This document shows positions 11,752-22,953 of a stretch of DNA of 64,000 bases, piece after piece. The DNA is from Amphirosellinia nigrospora. Taxonomy: Eukaryota > Ascomycota > Sordariomycetes > Xylariales > Xylariaceae. The translations under genes were made by a program, and so were the position numbers. The notes below the pieces were generated by a model. The model was not told the origin of the DNA. It did no database searches and saw only the letters and a program-made list of their open reading frames with translations. The DNA is taken from NCBI GenBank assembly GCA_004123355.1, contig SCHM01000004.1, positions 4,372,316 to 4,436,315 on the forward strand, in the 5' to 3' direction. Each line of letters opens with the position of its first letter. The first letter of the stretch is position 1.

Positions 11752-13036
11752 CTACTCGTACCGATAACATAATCGTCCACCCAGAGGGTTGACTATATCG
11801 GCCATGACCACTCGTCCGCCAATATATCCAAAATCCAAAATATCTGAGATGGTTGCATTGGGAGACGGAGGACCTGTGCACTACGTTAATATCTTCGCAA
11901 AATAAAATCAAGATAATCTAGAGACTTACTGTTAGCCCATGTTTGCGTGTCCGATGTGACATATAGGCGATCCTTAAGCGATTGTCCTTGCCAGATAGCC
12001 CACAAACGATCCAACTGGCCATGGTGGAAGTAGAAGCCAGGGTCATTCGGTGAAGTAAAGATATCGGACAAGTCGCCACCGACAAAGCTGTGAGCCGCGA
12101 AGTGGACGCTCGTGTCCATCCGATTTCGAAAATCCCCCACAGTTGGCTGAGAAAGTAACGTGATCACGTTATCCTTGGTCAAGAAGTTTTGGGCAAGCAC
12201 CTGCAAAAAGTCGCGCGACAGACAACGCGGGTTGTACTCCAGTCCTGTTCGGTTTGAAACCCCTTCGACAGGGAAAACACGTCCGAGGGTCAGGGTAATA
12301 TTGGCAAAGGGCCCGTCGACGACGCAGCCTCCGCCAGTTCCCGGGGGCGAGTGATCACTACCGGCGTAGGCACTCCAGGGACGGTGCCATTGAGAGTGCC
12401 GTGTGGGACGGGGACGCCGTTTCCTCCCATGGAGTATTCGGAACCATCCCACATGGGGTCCTTGGTGTAGTCGTCGTTGTGAATCGACCAGTCCCAGTAC
12501 GGCTGAGCGCCCTTGTAACCGCATTCATCACGAAGTGCGGTTTCATACTGCCAGACCATGTACCTATGCCATGGCAGCAGCCATCCCTAGAACGGCAAAC
12601 TTAGTCGGTTTCCATGAGCCCTCGTCAATTCTATTGATCACCTACCGTGAAGTGGATGAAAAGGGTCTGATTAACATGGGACGCGGTGAAATCATCCATC
12701 CGGTTTCTCACTCCCGGTGCAAATGACCGCGAAGTTTTCGCAGGCTTTCGGCGCATGCATTTCACTGCGTCGATGTACTCCTTGCGCTCGTGCAAGGTCA
12801 GATTGTACCTGTGTAAAGTTGTCAATATACAGACCCGGCTGCTGATGACGACACTTACCAAGACTTTCTCACTCGTACGTTTTTTTCGTTGCAGTGACCG
12901 CCGTGTGCCCTTAGTTGGAGTTCGGATGACTGGCGATAAGCGTCAACGAATGAAGCAAGTTGGGAATCTGCTTCGCATGCACTATAGGCTGCCCCAGCAG
13001 CAGACTAGCCACGGAAATAACGGAGGAGAATCGCAT
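11752..13036 (-). CDS. Secreted tyrosinase (type 3 copper enzyme)
   Basis: Four exons on the minus strand: 13036-12859, 12808-12646, 12586-11930 and 11873-11752, with 50-59 base introns. The protein starts with a signal peptide (MRFSSVISVASLL). The CuA site is visible as DDFTASHVNQ, IHFTGW and PWHRY, the last two joined across an intron. The CuB site has HFAAHSFVGG and DPGFYFHHGQLDRLWAIWQ. GGCVVDGPF and the C-terminal FGYIGG are also typical. Length with corrections is 373 residues, the size of short secreted fungal tyrosinases without a large latency domain. The frame switches twice (near 12990 and in a C-run near 12350); one restored base each makes all phases close. It would oxidise phenols to quinones outside the cell or in the secretory route. 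Divergent from the binding-protein-like gene at 13667. Confidence 0.9.
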
Positions 13037-13666
13037 GGTGAAAGGTATTCAGAAATAGCGATGCAAGAGACAAGTGTGCTGTTGAGCAATATAGCAATTT
13101 TTTGGTCGCAGGAACTTGGTTTTTATATAACAAAATAGTGTCTCTTACACATTATTTTATTCAATGTCACAACCTCGTATCTCTCAAATGCCCAGTCTCG
13201 GTGCCGTTCTTGTTTCCCGGTATGAGGCCGTCACCGCCAATTTCGGTCTCTCGGAAGCAAACAGTTCAACGAAGATCGTTATAGTAATGATCACTAAGCT
13301 TACGTCTACTCGAACGAACTGGAGCTGATTAAGGTGTGAAAATTTATCATTACTTAGGAATGCTGAAGCCGACCGTCCGTCGTCAATACGGCAATGACGA
13401 ATATTGGGGAACTCCTTTGAAATCTGACCATCCGTGGTGGGTTCGGAAGGTTGGGGGGCTGCGGATTCCACGGCTCGGCCAAGATATATACGAACGGCGA
13501 AGCAATGGCCGGAATTGCCGATTATATCTAGATATAAATACGAGGACGAGGAAGTAGAATACCGAACTATCTGCGTAACAACAGACTTAACCTACGTGTG
13601 GCACAGTCTTGTAATTCCTTAACCTACGACTTTTTTCAGTCTTTCAATAGGAGTCATCTTGGCATC
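13037..13666. promoter_or_regulatory. Shared divergent promoter of tyrosinase and binding-protein-like gene
   Basis: A 630-base gap between two head-to-head genes for secreted proteins. A TATA-like site for the tyrosinase lies at 13124-13130. No other motif is convincing. Confidence 0.55.
13124..13130 (-). promoter_or_regulatory. TATA box candidate of tyrosinase
   Basis: TATATAA-like sequence about 90 bases upstream of the tyrosinase ATG at 13036. Confidence 0.4.
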
Positions 13667-14764
13667 ATGCATATCCACCACGCCTTTGTCCCACTCGTAG
13701 CATCGGCTTCTATCGGTGCCTACCAAGTTGCCGCCGAAAACCGATCGTTGGAGCAAATCCACCAGGCTGCTTTGAAGGAAGGCGGAGTCGTGACCCTTTG
13801 GCATGGCGGGAGCGAACCACACCAACAGGATGCTCTCAAGAGTGCCTTTGAAGAGAGATTCCCAGGAATGACCCTGAACGTCAGCGTGAGGAGTTCTAGC
13901 TTCATGGGACCCGACATTGATCGACAAATCGCCGCGAAGAACGTCATCGTCGACAACGTCTATCTGCAAACTTTACAAGATTACCCACGATGGAAACACC
14001 AGGGAGTCTTGCTCAACTACAAGCCAGCCGGCTTTGACCAAGTCTACGACGTGTTTAAAGACCCCCAGGGAGCATGGGTCTCATCCACCGTCAACGCATG
14101 GAGCATCATCTACAACAAGGACAAACTGAACGGCATCGAGCCCCCTACATCGTTTACGGATTTCCTCAAGCCGGAATTCAAGGATAAGCTGATCTTCACA
14201 ACCCCGATCGACGACGACGCCGTCCTCAATACTTTCGATCACATGTCAGTAACCCCTAATTCTCCCTCACAGCACCTTTACTAACGTGAATGGCCACGAC
14301 AGCCTCAACACGTACGGCGTCGACTACTTCTGGGCGCTCCAGGCGCAGAATCCCAAATGGGCCCCCACCACGAGTCGATCGCAGGCCAGCTCGCGCAGCC
14401 CAACACGACCTACGCGGCCACCTTCGGCACGACGATCGGCCTGGTCTCGCAAGACCCTCTCGAGGTACACTTCCCGACCGACGGCGCGCCCTTCACCTCG
14501 TGGGCCCAGGGCGCCGCGATCCTGAAGGACGCACCCCATCCCGAGGGCGCCAAGCTGCTCCACAACTACGTGATCAGCCAAGAGTATCAGAACAAGACGG
14601 GCTCGTGGAGCATCCGCCGGGATTCCCCGGCTCCGAAGGGCTACGTGAACATCTTCGACACGCCGAACACGAACCCCGTCGACTTCGGCCACTGGATGTC
14701 TGACCGTGTCTATGTGGAGAGGCTGCGGTTCTGGTTCCAGGACAAGATTGGATATCCCGTCTAA
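13667..14764 (+). CDS. Secreted periplasmic-binding-protein-like (type II) protein
   Basis: Two exons, 13667-14244 and 14303-14764. The N-terminus has a signal-like segment (about residues 1-22, ending near QVAAEN). The mature part resembles bacterial ABC-transporter solute-binding proteins of the Fe3+/2-aminoethylphosphonate type: LEQIHQAALKEGGVVTLWHGG, FEERFPGMTLNV, DIDRQIAAKN, GAWVSSTVNAWSIIYNKDKL, PTSFTDFLKPEFKDKLIFT, then the C-terminal lobe with APFTSWAQGAAILKDAPHPEGAK. Such proteins occur widely in ascomycetes without a partner ABC permease and are usually regarded as ancient bacterial acquisitions. The frame switches once in a G/C run near 14360; with one base restored the model closes at 346 residues. 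The ligand is unknown. Divergent neighbour of the tyrosinase. Confidence 0.85.
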
Positions 14765-17240
14765 ATCCGCCGGTTAAAGTTCGCAGCGAGCGTAGATGAG
14801 GTTGTGTTACTTGCATTAGCCACCACTTTTGATAGACTTGGGTTTCAGTCAACTCGCCTGAGTTTGGTTGATTCATTTATTGTGTAACTAATAGGTGTAT
14901 TTATATTGTGTAATATACTTCTTGTATTCATATCATTTTGGCAAATTGTGTTCCCACCCCCCTGAGTCCTCAATTCCCTACCATTGTAGGAAGACGCGGA
15001 CCCTAAGTTCACTCTTTTGATTATCCCCCATGTACTATTCTGTACCCCTATGCTCAGCCCAGCGTCCCCCAGCCTCTTCTTCGGCACTACCTACGCGTCT
15101 AGACTTTGTCCAAACTCAAAGTGAGGGTCCGATCTCCCCTTGGCCCACCCAGTGAGTACTTTATAACCCATTTGAACATCAATGGCTAATGGCCTTGTTG
15201 GTAATGGTCTAACGATGTAGCGTTTGTATCTTTACTCCGCATCATTAGGTCAGGGGGTTCCATTCCCTCACTGGCTATTATCTATTATTATTTTCCTACC
15301 CCTTTTTCTCCCCCCCCCACCAACTAACCCCCTTTCCGTCGCTTGCGCTTTGTATTTATCTTCTAAACAAGCTTTTACTTATACCCCTTTACCATTTTAC
15401 CATGTGTAAACTCGTACGCAGTAACTATATGATCAATTGGTTTTGATGATTTAAGAAGGTTGCAAGTTATATATCATTTCGTAAAGAATATTTAAAACTA
15501 TATTTCTATGCTTATAAACAAGCTCACGACTTTGGGCTTGCTATGATTCCTATAAAACAAAGCATACGTGTCAACATAACTAAGAGACTTAGGTAGTTTA
15601 GTGACTAGCTTACAGCATAGAGCCACTCGGATGCTCTGCGCAGCAACAAAAATAAGCGTACCTCTCCTAAGAGATCCTGGGGGTATTAACTAGCATTGCT
15701 ATATTTCTCAACATTCAACTCCTAATAATATCGCGGTGTTTCTCAGGTTAGGTTGACGTGGCAATACTCATGCTATGCGATATAGGTCAACTACAGGGCC
15801 ACGAACCACCCGAATTCTCAAAAGGTTGAATAGTTTCCGATCCAATTTCGATATTGAATTGGTATACAGATAACACAAATCGTGTTTGGCACATTGTTTA
15901 ATATTTCCGATACAGGTTTAACAGAATGACATATCGTGAGTCTTTATCAAAACAATCTTCTGTAGCTAGTGTATCTCTCACTTCACTTAGTAACACACAT
16001 ACCAATTTACTTAGCTAACAAAGGCTACGCCTCGCTCGCATCACTGCGTTGCCATTACCAATTCATCCTTAATTTGTAATATAGACAGAATATTTTGCTA
16101 CAAGTAGACACTGTATTTAATCATGGGCATTTTATTGTTTTTATTCTCGGTAAACTACTTTAGCAGTTGCGTTGTTCAATTCACATTCGCAAATAACTAA
16201 AGTTAATTGCTATGAATGTGGTGTCTTAGTGTTACACGGATCTGGCATAAGTGCATTGGCTAAAGCAGTCGTACGAAGTTATCGTAAGTTTCAAGCAAAC
16301 ACCAAAGCTAAAACAAAATATTAAAACATTTAGTTTCTGGCTATACAGGTTTGTAGAAGTCCGCAAAAAATAGACGAAAAGAATTTTAGCATAAAATAAC
16401 ACGAATCCTTCCTCCTAGAAAATAGGAACTTAAATTTTTATGGCACTATTGGCACTATAGTTGTTTATTATTCAATTTGAACCAATTCCAAGCTCTCTAT
16501 CTGGACCCTTGTGACACCTAGCTAGAACTTGTAAAAGATTACTCGTTGGTCTTCATATATGATTAAGACTAGAAGGTGTCATTGATTCAGCCAATATACA
16601 GCACCATTCGGACAAAGGTCATAATAGCTCAGAAAGCGTAGCGCCACTCGATATCTAGGTATGTCTGAGCGCGTCATCTAGAAGTGGCTACCCAGCTACA
16701 TTCCAACTCGGCCTAGCAACCGTGATCACCAATGAGACAAACCGTTTCGGGTAGGTTTCTAGATAAACCTGAAGTTGGCCCTTTGTCTCAGATCTAGACC
16801 CAGAAAGCTGCAAGCGATTCTAAGCTGAACCAACCTCCACCCTGGTTACTGTTTTCAGTCAGAAGAGCGATATTTTGCGACTCCAGACAAAGAACTTGAG
16901 CCGCACCTTTGTCGTAGCTCTCGTTATTTACACCTTGGTGAGACGAGCTACACTTAGCTTCTAGTATGATCTTGGTCCCCCGAGTCTGTTCTCCTCCTCA
17001 TCCTCTCTTATGCATTCATGGTGCCTAGAACATAGGTATCCAAATTATAGCAAAACTGTTATATTTAACCTGCGCCCTTCCTCATCCTCCCTACCATCGC
17101 TTTTTATTGATCATCTTTGCATCTTTGAGCCAGTTTTACATCGCCTGTAGATATTACGGCCAGAGAATAAGACTGGGACTTGACTTTAATTACGGCAACC
17201 CTATCTGCTGACTCCGGCCGTGCCGGCTGCAGCGCCCAAG
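14765..17240. other. 2.5-kb gene-poor stretch
   Basis: AT-rich with scattered stops in all frames. I found no conserved protein pattern, no transposon ends and no tRNA. The last few hundred bases (about 16950-17240) are pyrimidine-rich and probably form the promoter and leader of the long gene that follows. Confidence 0.55.
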
Positions 17241-20200
17241 ATGGCATCCGACAACAATGATCTCAAATTCGTGGAGTATCTCGGGAATGTGGGCGTTGTA
17301 GAGAAAGAGAAAGCTTTGAATGAGTTCCTCGAGAAGCACGAGGAAATAGCCGTAACGGAGGACCCTATATCACCAAAGGTATACCAGGCGTTGATCGACC
17401 AGTACTTCGAACCGGCCAACGAAGAACGTACGTACATAATACAAGAGTTGAAGTCCGTAAGCGATTCAGACGTCGCGGCAAGAGAAAAGTACGATAGTTT
17501 TATCAAGACGCTCATCGACAACATTATCTTTCTCCATACTTCGCGTGAACTGGAAGAAGACGAAGAAGCACCACAACAAGGGACCGTGAAGTGGCTGGAT
17601 AAAAAATATGTCTATTTCACCAGCCTCATCAACGACGAGAACAACGATTTCATCGTAGACCACCTGACGACTATCCGGGCCTCGTTCGTTGCGGCCAAGG
17701 ATGAAGTTCTGGATGGGCCAGATTCACTTGTTAAAGCCAAAAAAGGTACAGCGACGACCGGCACTGGGAAGAGACCACCAAGTGAGGATGGCACTGCTGG
17801 TAATGGGCCAGTCGCGAAGAAGGCCAAACAGCAAATACCCTTCGGTAAATGGTGGGGAACCTACAAGGAGAAACTCAGCTGTCCCGACTCGTTTTTCGAG
17901 ACCATCAACCAGTCTAAGGAGTACCTCGCCAATCCCACGGACCTGCCGGGCACCAGAGAAAACAGGCTGCGGATGGTCGGGTTCCTCAGGAGGGCTCTCG
18001 ACGACGTCGGCCTGCGCGTCAAGTTGAACGAACTGCTCCTCATGACAGAGTTCGTGTTCCGTAGCCGGAGCTATACAATCAAGCGTGGGCCGATGTTCAT
18101 TATACCCGGCATCATGGAGAGTAGTTCACGTCTTGGCGCAGCTGGGTGGTATGGCCTAAACGACCTCAAGAAAATGTTGGGCGGCGGCTTCAGTCCGGAC
18201 GAGATATCGACGAAGAACTTGACACCCCCACCCGCAATCGCACAGGGCATGGTGGCATTAGCGAGATCGCAGGAGATGAGTGGATTACGTCTGCGTGGCG
18301 GCGGCAGCAGTAAGGTGGCAGACAAATACATCCACAAACATCCTTTCTCCAAGGACCCCAAACGAGTGACAAAAAGGATAGAAATCAGGGAGGGGATGGC
18401 ACACCGTCTCCGCGAACCAGCTGAGCTTTGGGACCAACTGCTAGAAGATGCTACATTTCCCAAGGGTGTGTGGATGCATCGCATTCACGAAAACCGCCCT
18501 CCTATGGTGGACCCAGGTCGCATGGGGCCACGAACCGCCGCTCGTTTTAAGAAAGCAGTAGAAAAGATACCTCGTGCTTCGGAGTGGGATCGTATCTCCA
18601 AGGAGGACGACGAAGGAACTCTTAGGTCATGGGCCGATACGTTCGCGGTTATTATAGAGACTGCGCGAGGTAGGGTGTATGACTTCCTGTATGGAAATCA
18701 TGAGATCTTTCCCGACGAGCCAAGCCTACTTCAGCCAAGTGGCAGGGACAGCCAAAGACTCGGTACGGGAAGACAATTACCGATAAGAGCTTCGCCAAGT
18801 TTATAGGGTATGCCTTCCGGGCCAGAGTATACCAGGCCCTCCGCTTTCACATAGTCTGGATCGATTATCTGCTGGGCAATCGCAAACTTGCGGAGCTACT
18901 GAAGGAGGAGAGGATACTTTATGAAGTGTGGAGCGAGCACGAAGACTTGTATCTGAACTGGGAGAATAACAAGTGGTTTGAGCTCTCGAACCCGTGGGAG
19001 ATTGCCAGTCTGGAGAGTCGTTACCAGTCTCGAGAAATCCTGCGCCTGCAATGGAAGCGGGAGATAGCCAAGATTGATGAGGCTATTGAGAATCTCAATA
19101 AAGACTCTCAATATTACAATGACCCTGCTAAGAACAAAGCGGAGGGCAAAGTAATTCCATCGCAGGAAGCCTCGTCTTATGTTCCACCGCCTGGTTACGC
19201 TGAGATCTTGGCCGCACTCGACGACCAACTAACAGGAAAGCAAAGCAAGCAGGGCAAAAAGCCACCCAAGAAGGGTCCGCCAAAGAGTCCGACTCCCGAG
19301 ATAATTGACCCAATGGATGTGGATGAGGATGAGGAAATGAGTGAGGGAGGCAACGACGATAACAACGACGGCAATTCCAAAGATGGCATGGATGTCGACA
19401 ATGAGTCAGAGGTCGATCCTTGGACGAATCCCGGGGCAAGACGGCCGTCGACAAGAGTGCAAAGAGCGCCACCAAGGATACTAGCGGATGCCTTGAATAC
19501 CTCTTGAAGACGCGCGATACGTACGACAAGAAGCTCAACGAATTAATCAAGATTAACAATACCCTAGACCCCCTCGATGTCGGAAATAGAGCCGCCATCA
19601 ACAGAAACAACCTTGACATCATGGCCAAGAACCAGGTCATTTGGTCCCTAGACACTGAGATCCACAACCTGAAGCGTGCCGTTGATCCCCTGGCCGATGG
19701 GAGCCATGGCAAAGGAGCGGATCACAGCTGGGAACTACCACCAGAGGATTATTACTACAAGTGGATCAAGCAGATTCCGAAGCAGCCAGAAGTACCCCTC
19801 GGACATACCTCTCTTGGCCGCGGGCCTCTGCCCGGCGCACATCCCAAGACTGGCCATCCTCGGGTCTTCGTGGGCGGCTGTGCAGAATTCGGCACAGCGC
19901 CGGACCCCGATGAAGAAGCAGGTGAACCAGTTTCTAAAGACGGGGGTCTTTTCGGCCCAAATAATGATAACAATAACAAGAACAAGAACAATACCTGGGG
20001 AAATAACGACAACGGATGGGATAATGATGGGAACAACGTCAACGGGACGACCGTGATGGCCACACCGGGTCAAGAAATCCTCGACAAAATCCGAGAATAT
20101 CTTCGGAGAAGCAACACAGCCGAGGTGACGATCCGACAGTTGTCTAGGGCCACGAGCAGCGGCAAAACGCTCAACGAGCTGCAGAAGAAGGCGCTCGAGA

Positions 20201-22241
20201 AAGCCCAGCAGACGAGGAAAGACAGCATAGCACTGGTCAAGAGCTTGAAAGACAGCACGGACGCGTACACACGGGCGAGGGCGGAGCTCGTAGAGCAGGA
20301 GGAGCGAGAGAAGTTGCTCGCGCAGATCAAGCTGGCGGACGAGAGTGCAGACAAGGCCGAGAAGAACTACGAGCAGACCACTGACTTTGCGGCCAGCATC
20401 CAGAAAGAGATGAAGCTCCTGGCCGAGAAGAATAAGAAGGAGGCGGAAGCGGCGGAAGCGGCTAAGAAGGCCAAGTTAGCAGAGGAGGCTGCGAAGAAGA
20501 AGAAGGAGAGGAGGAGGAAGCGGCGGAAGCGGCTAAGAAGGCCAAGTTGGCAGAGGAGGCCGCGAAGAAGAAGGAGGAGCAAGCCACCCAGCCGAAATCC
20601 ACGATTGGACTAATTCCGAAGCCCGAGATCGACACCGAGACCTCAAATGAAAAACTGCTGCTGCATGCAATACAAGTGGAAGAGAATTCTCGGAAGGCGC
20701 GCAACGACGCCCGGGCTGACTACGAGGACGCTGTAGATAAAGCGGATCTGGCGCAGAGCGCGGTCAAGGCCAACAGTAGCGACCCAGAGCTAAAAGACAA
20801 ACTAGTCGCGGCAGAGGACGAGGAAACCGATGCGGCAATACATTACAGTGAGTGGATAAACTACCACCGGATAGCCCACGAGGCCGTGGAGTCGCAGATG
20901 CGGTGGTACGAACCGGCCGAGATGTTGGATCAGCTAGAGAACCGGTTCAAAGAGCTGAAGATGGAGTTTCAGCACTGGATCAACGGGCGCGAATGGGGTG
21001 ACTACAGCGGTGATAATGGACATATGATGGAAGAATGGATCCTGAACTGCTCGAGCCTCATCTTCCAGTCTCTGAAGGCCGTAAACATCAACCCAGGAGT
21101 GGACTGGTGGTGGGAGATGCATGAAGGCTTTTGGAATGTGCCTGCAGCGACCATAGATAGGAAGCGCAAGATTTGGCTCTTCACCACTATCCGACAACTG
21201 AACCACCGTCTCTCGCAAATGGAACCTCCGATCCCGCCCTTCCTCGAGCTACCGCCACAACCTCCGGCGGATTGGGAGGAGCCCACACCAAATCCGTACG
21301 ACCTCATCGAAGCCGAGCATATTCAGCTGGGTTTGCCGGGGCCAGAGTCAGAGGATGAGGAAGCATCGGTTCCATCACCGGTTCCAAAAACGGTTCAACA
21401 CCCGCTGACCCCGAAGCCGACCCCTGATCCAGTTCCTGTGACGGGGCCTCAAATAACGGTACAAGGACCATCACCGAAGACTGCAGTGACGAAGTTGCCA
21501 GTAATACTGGAGGGAAAAACGGTATCAACAACACCGAAGGTCACAACACCGAAACCCGAAACGACGACGACCCTGAAGCCGCCACCGGTTTTGGTCCTGA
21601 AAAAGGAAACGACGTCGCCGAAGCCTCAACCGGTTTTGGTCCTGAAAAAGGAGGAAACGACGTCGCCGAAGCCTCAACCGTTTTTGGTCCTGAAAAAGGA
21701 GGAAACGACGTCGCCGAAGCCTCAACCGTTTTTGACCCCGAAGCTACAATCGACGACAACCAAAGTCTCGCCGAAAGTAAGCCCGCCAAAACCGCCGCCG
21801 ACCACCACCAAGACAACAGCGACGACGACGGACACCTACCAAAGAACCGCTGAAGACAACCACGGGCTATCGGTGCCGACGGTAATGACGAAGTGGCCAT
21901 CGCCGCCGAAGAAGACGGAGACGTGGAAGTCGGTGACCACGACCATGACCAAGACCACGACTAAGAAACCCAAGGTCAGCACACCTAACATGCCAGCGAC
22001 GACAAAACAAGAACCAACGCCGCCGACCACCACCGCCGAGCTCACGGGGTTGGGTGAGGGCGGCGGGCAGAACGACGCGTGGCCCGAGCTCTCGGAGCTC
22101 GTCGTGGCGACGTGGACGAGCCTCATGGCGCACGATGCCCTGAGGCAGAAGGAGGGCGATACCTCCAACGTCCCGGGACCTGACCGGTCCCTGTGGCCGA
22201 AGCCCGTGTACAACGCACAGTCGGACACGTACTGCCTATAA
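17241..22241 (+). CDS. Very long fungal protein of unknown function (about 1,667 residues) with coiled coils, repeats and an LRLRGG motif
   Basis: I do not recognise the family. ATG 17241 (MASDNND) is the first in-frame ATG. The N-terminal 500 residues look like folded, conserved protein: PFGKWWGTYKEKL, RMVGFLRRALDDVGL, FIIPGIMESSSRLGAAGWYG, ELWDQLLEDATFPKGVWMH. Residues 349-354 read LRLRGG, identical to the ubiquitin C-terminus. A second aromatic-rich segment follows (FAKFIGYAFRARVYQALRFH). Next come an acidic MDVDEDEEMSEGG segment, an Asn-rich tract near 19965-20040, long Ala/Glu/Lys coiled coils (about 20080-20580), another folded segment (WWWEMHEGFWNVPAATIDRK) and a Pro/Thr/Lys-rich tail with tandem repeats. 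A nuclear-signal-like KKAK lies near residue 195. The frame switches three times (near 18750-18790, 19430 and 20510), each cured by one base. No introns were evident. Confidence 0.75.
20440..20575 (+). repeat. Imperfect coding duplication (Ala/Lys/Glu coiled-coil unit)
   Basis: Two copies, about 55 bases each, encode AEAAKKAKLAEEAAKKK within the long gene. A frame switch falls between the copies, where purine-rich repeats make base-calling and assembly hard. Confidence 0.75.
21577..21738 (+). repeat. In-frame coding minisatellite, 45-48 base unit
   Basis: About three and a half head-to-tail copies encode variants of ETTSPKPQPFLVLKKE. Copies two and three are nearly identical in DNA, implying recent expansion. 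The array lies in the Pro/Thr/Lys-rich tail of the long gene and keeps the frame. Confidence 0.85.
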
Positions 22242-22953
22242 TAGACCGAGTTCGCGACTGTGATTGTTGCTCTGACCAGGGGGCGGTGGTATTAGGACCG
22301 GGGAGGATTTCTTTCTGCGAGTACACTAGGAAAGAGAGGTCATGTAGATGATATGAGGCTGGTATTGTGTTGAGCAGATCCCGAGAGCTTGCGGGGAGGG
22401 AGAGGAGACATAGAGGGAAGGAAAGAGAGAGGAGGACGATGCAGTGTACGTAAGACCCTGACTTGACAACATGTCAGAGAGGTGGGAGTGTAAGGCAGTT
22501 TTCTTTCCGTCCATTTGAGCAATGGAGTCACAGTCAGGTAGATTTCCACGCATTGTGTGATCACGGCCTGCTAAGATAGCATCGTTTCCTTTGTTTTTAA
22601 TACACAAAATATTCAGCAATTGCTGCTAGTTCGTACCATCCATCCTTACGAACGTCGTGAAAATAAATAGCAAAATCCTAGAGCAGGATATTGGTAGTAA
22701 ATCCTTGCCTTCGGATTTGGGATAGTGATACATACTACTGTAATAGACCCTATTTGAGTCGTTGCCTCCTGAACTCAATAGCTCGAGTCCTAATCCTGTA
22801 GAACCACCATGAGAGCTCATGCCGATATCAACTTCAACCTCCAGCAGTCTTTCGGTCGTCATGTAGCTCCTAACAGGCAGGTGGCTGATTTACCTTGAAC
22901 TTGACGATATACCATGTCTATCACCACATAAACTCGCGTGATTCCCTCTCCCT
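22242..22953. other. Convergent intergenic gap
   Basis: Between the stop of the long gene (+) and the stop of PPG1 (-). A purine-rich block lies at about 22390-22440. No gene was seen. Confidence 0.55.

Noticed and set aside
8877-14764. A secondary-metabolite gene cluster
   Set aside because: A regulator and an oxidase are present but no polyketide, peptide or terpene synthase and no efflux pump.
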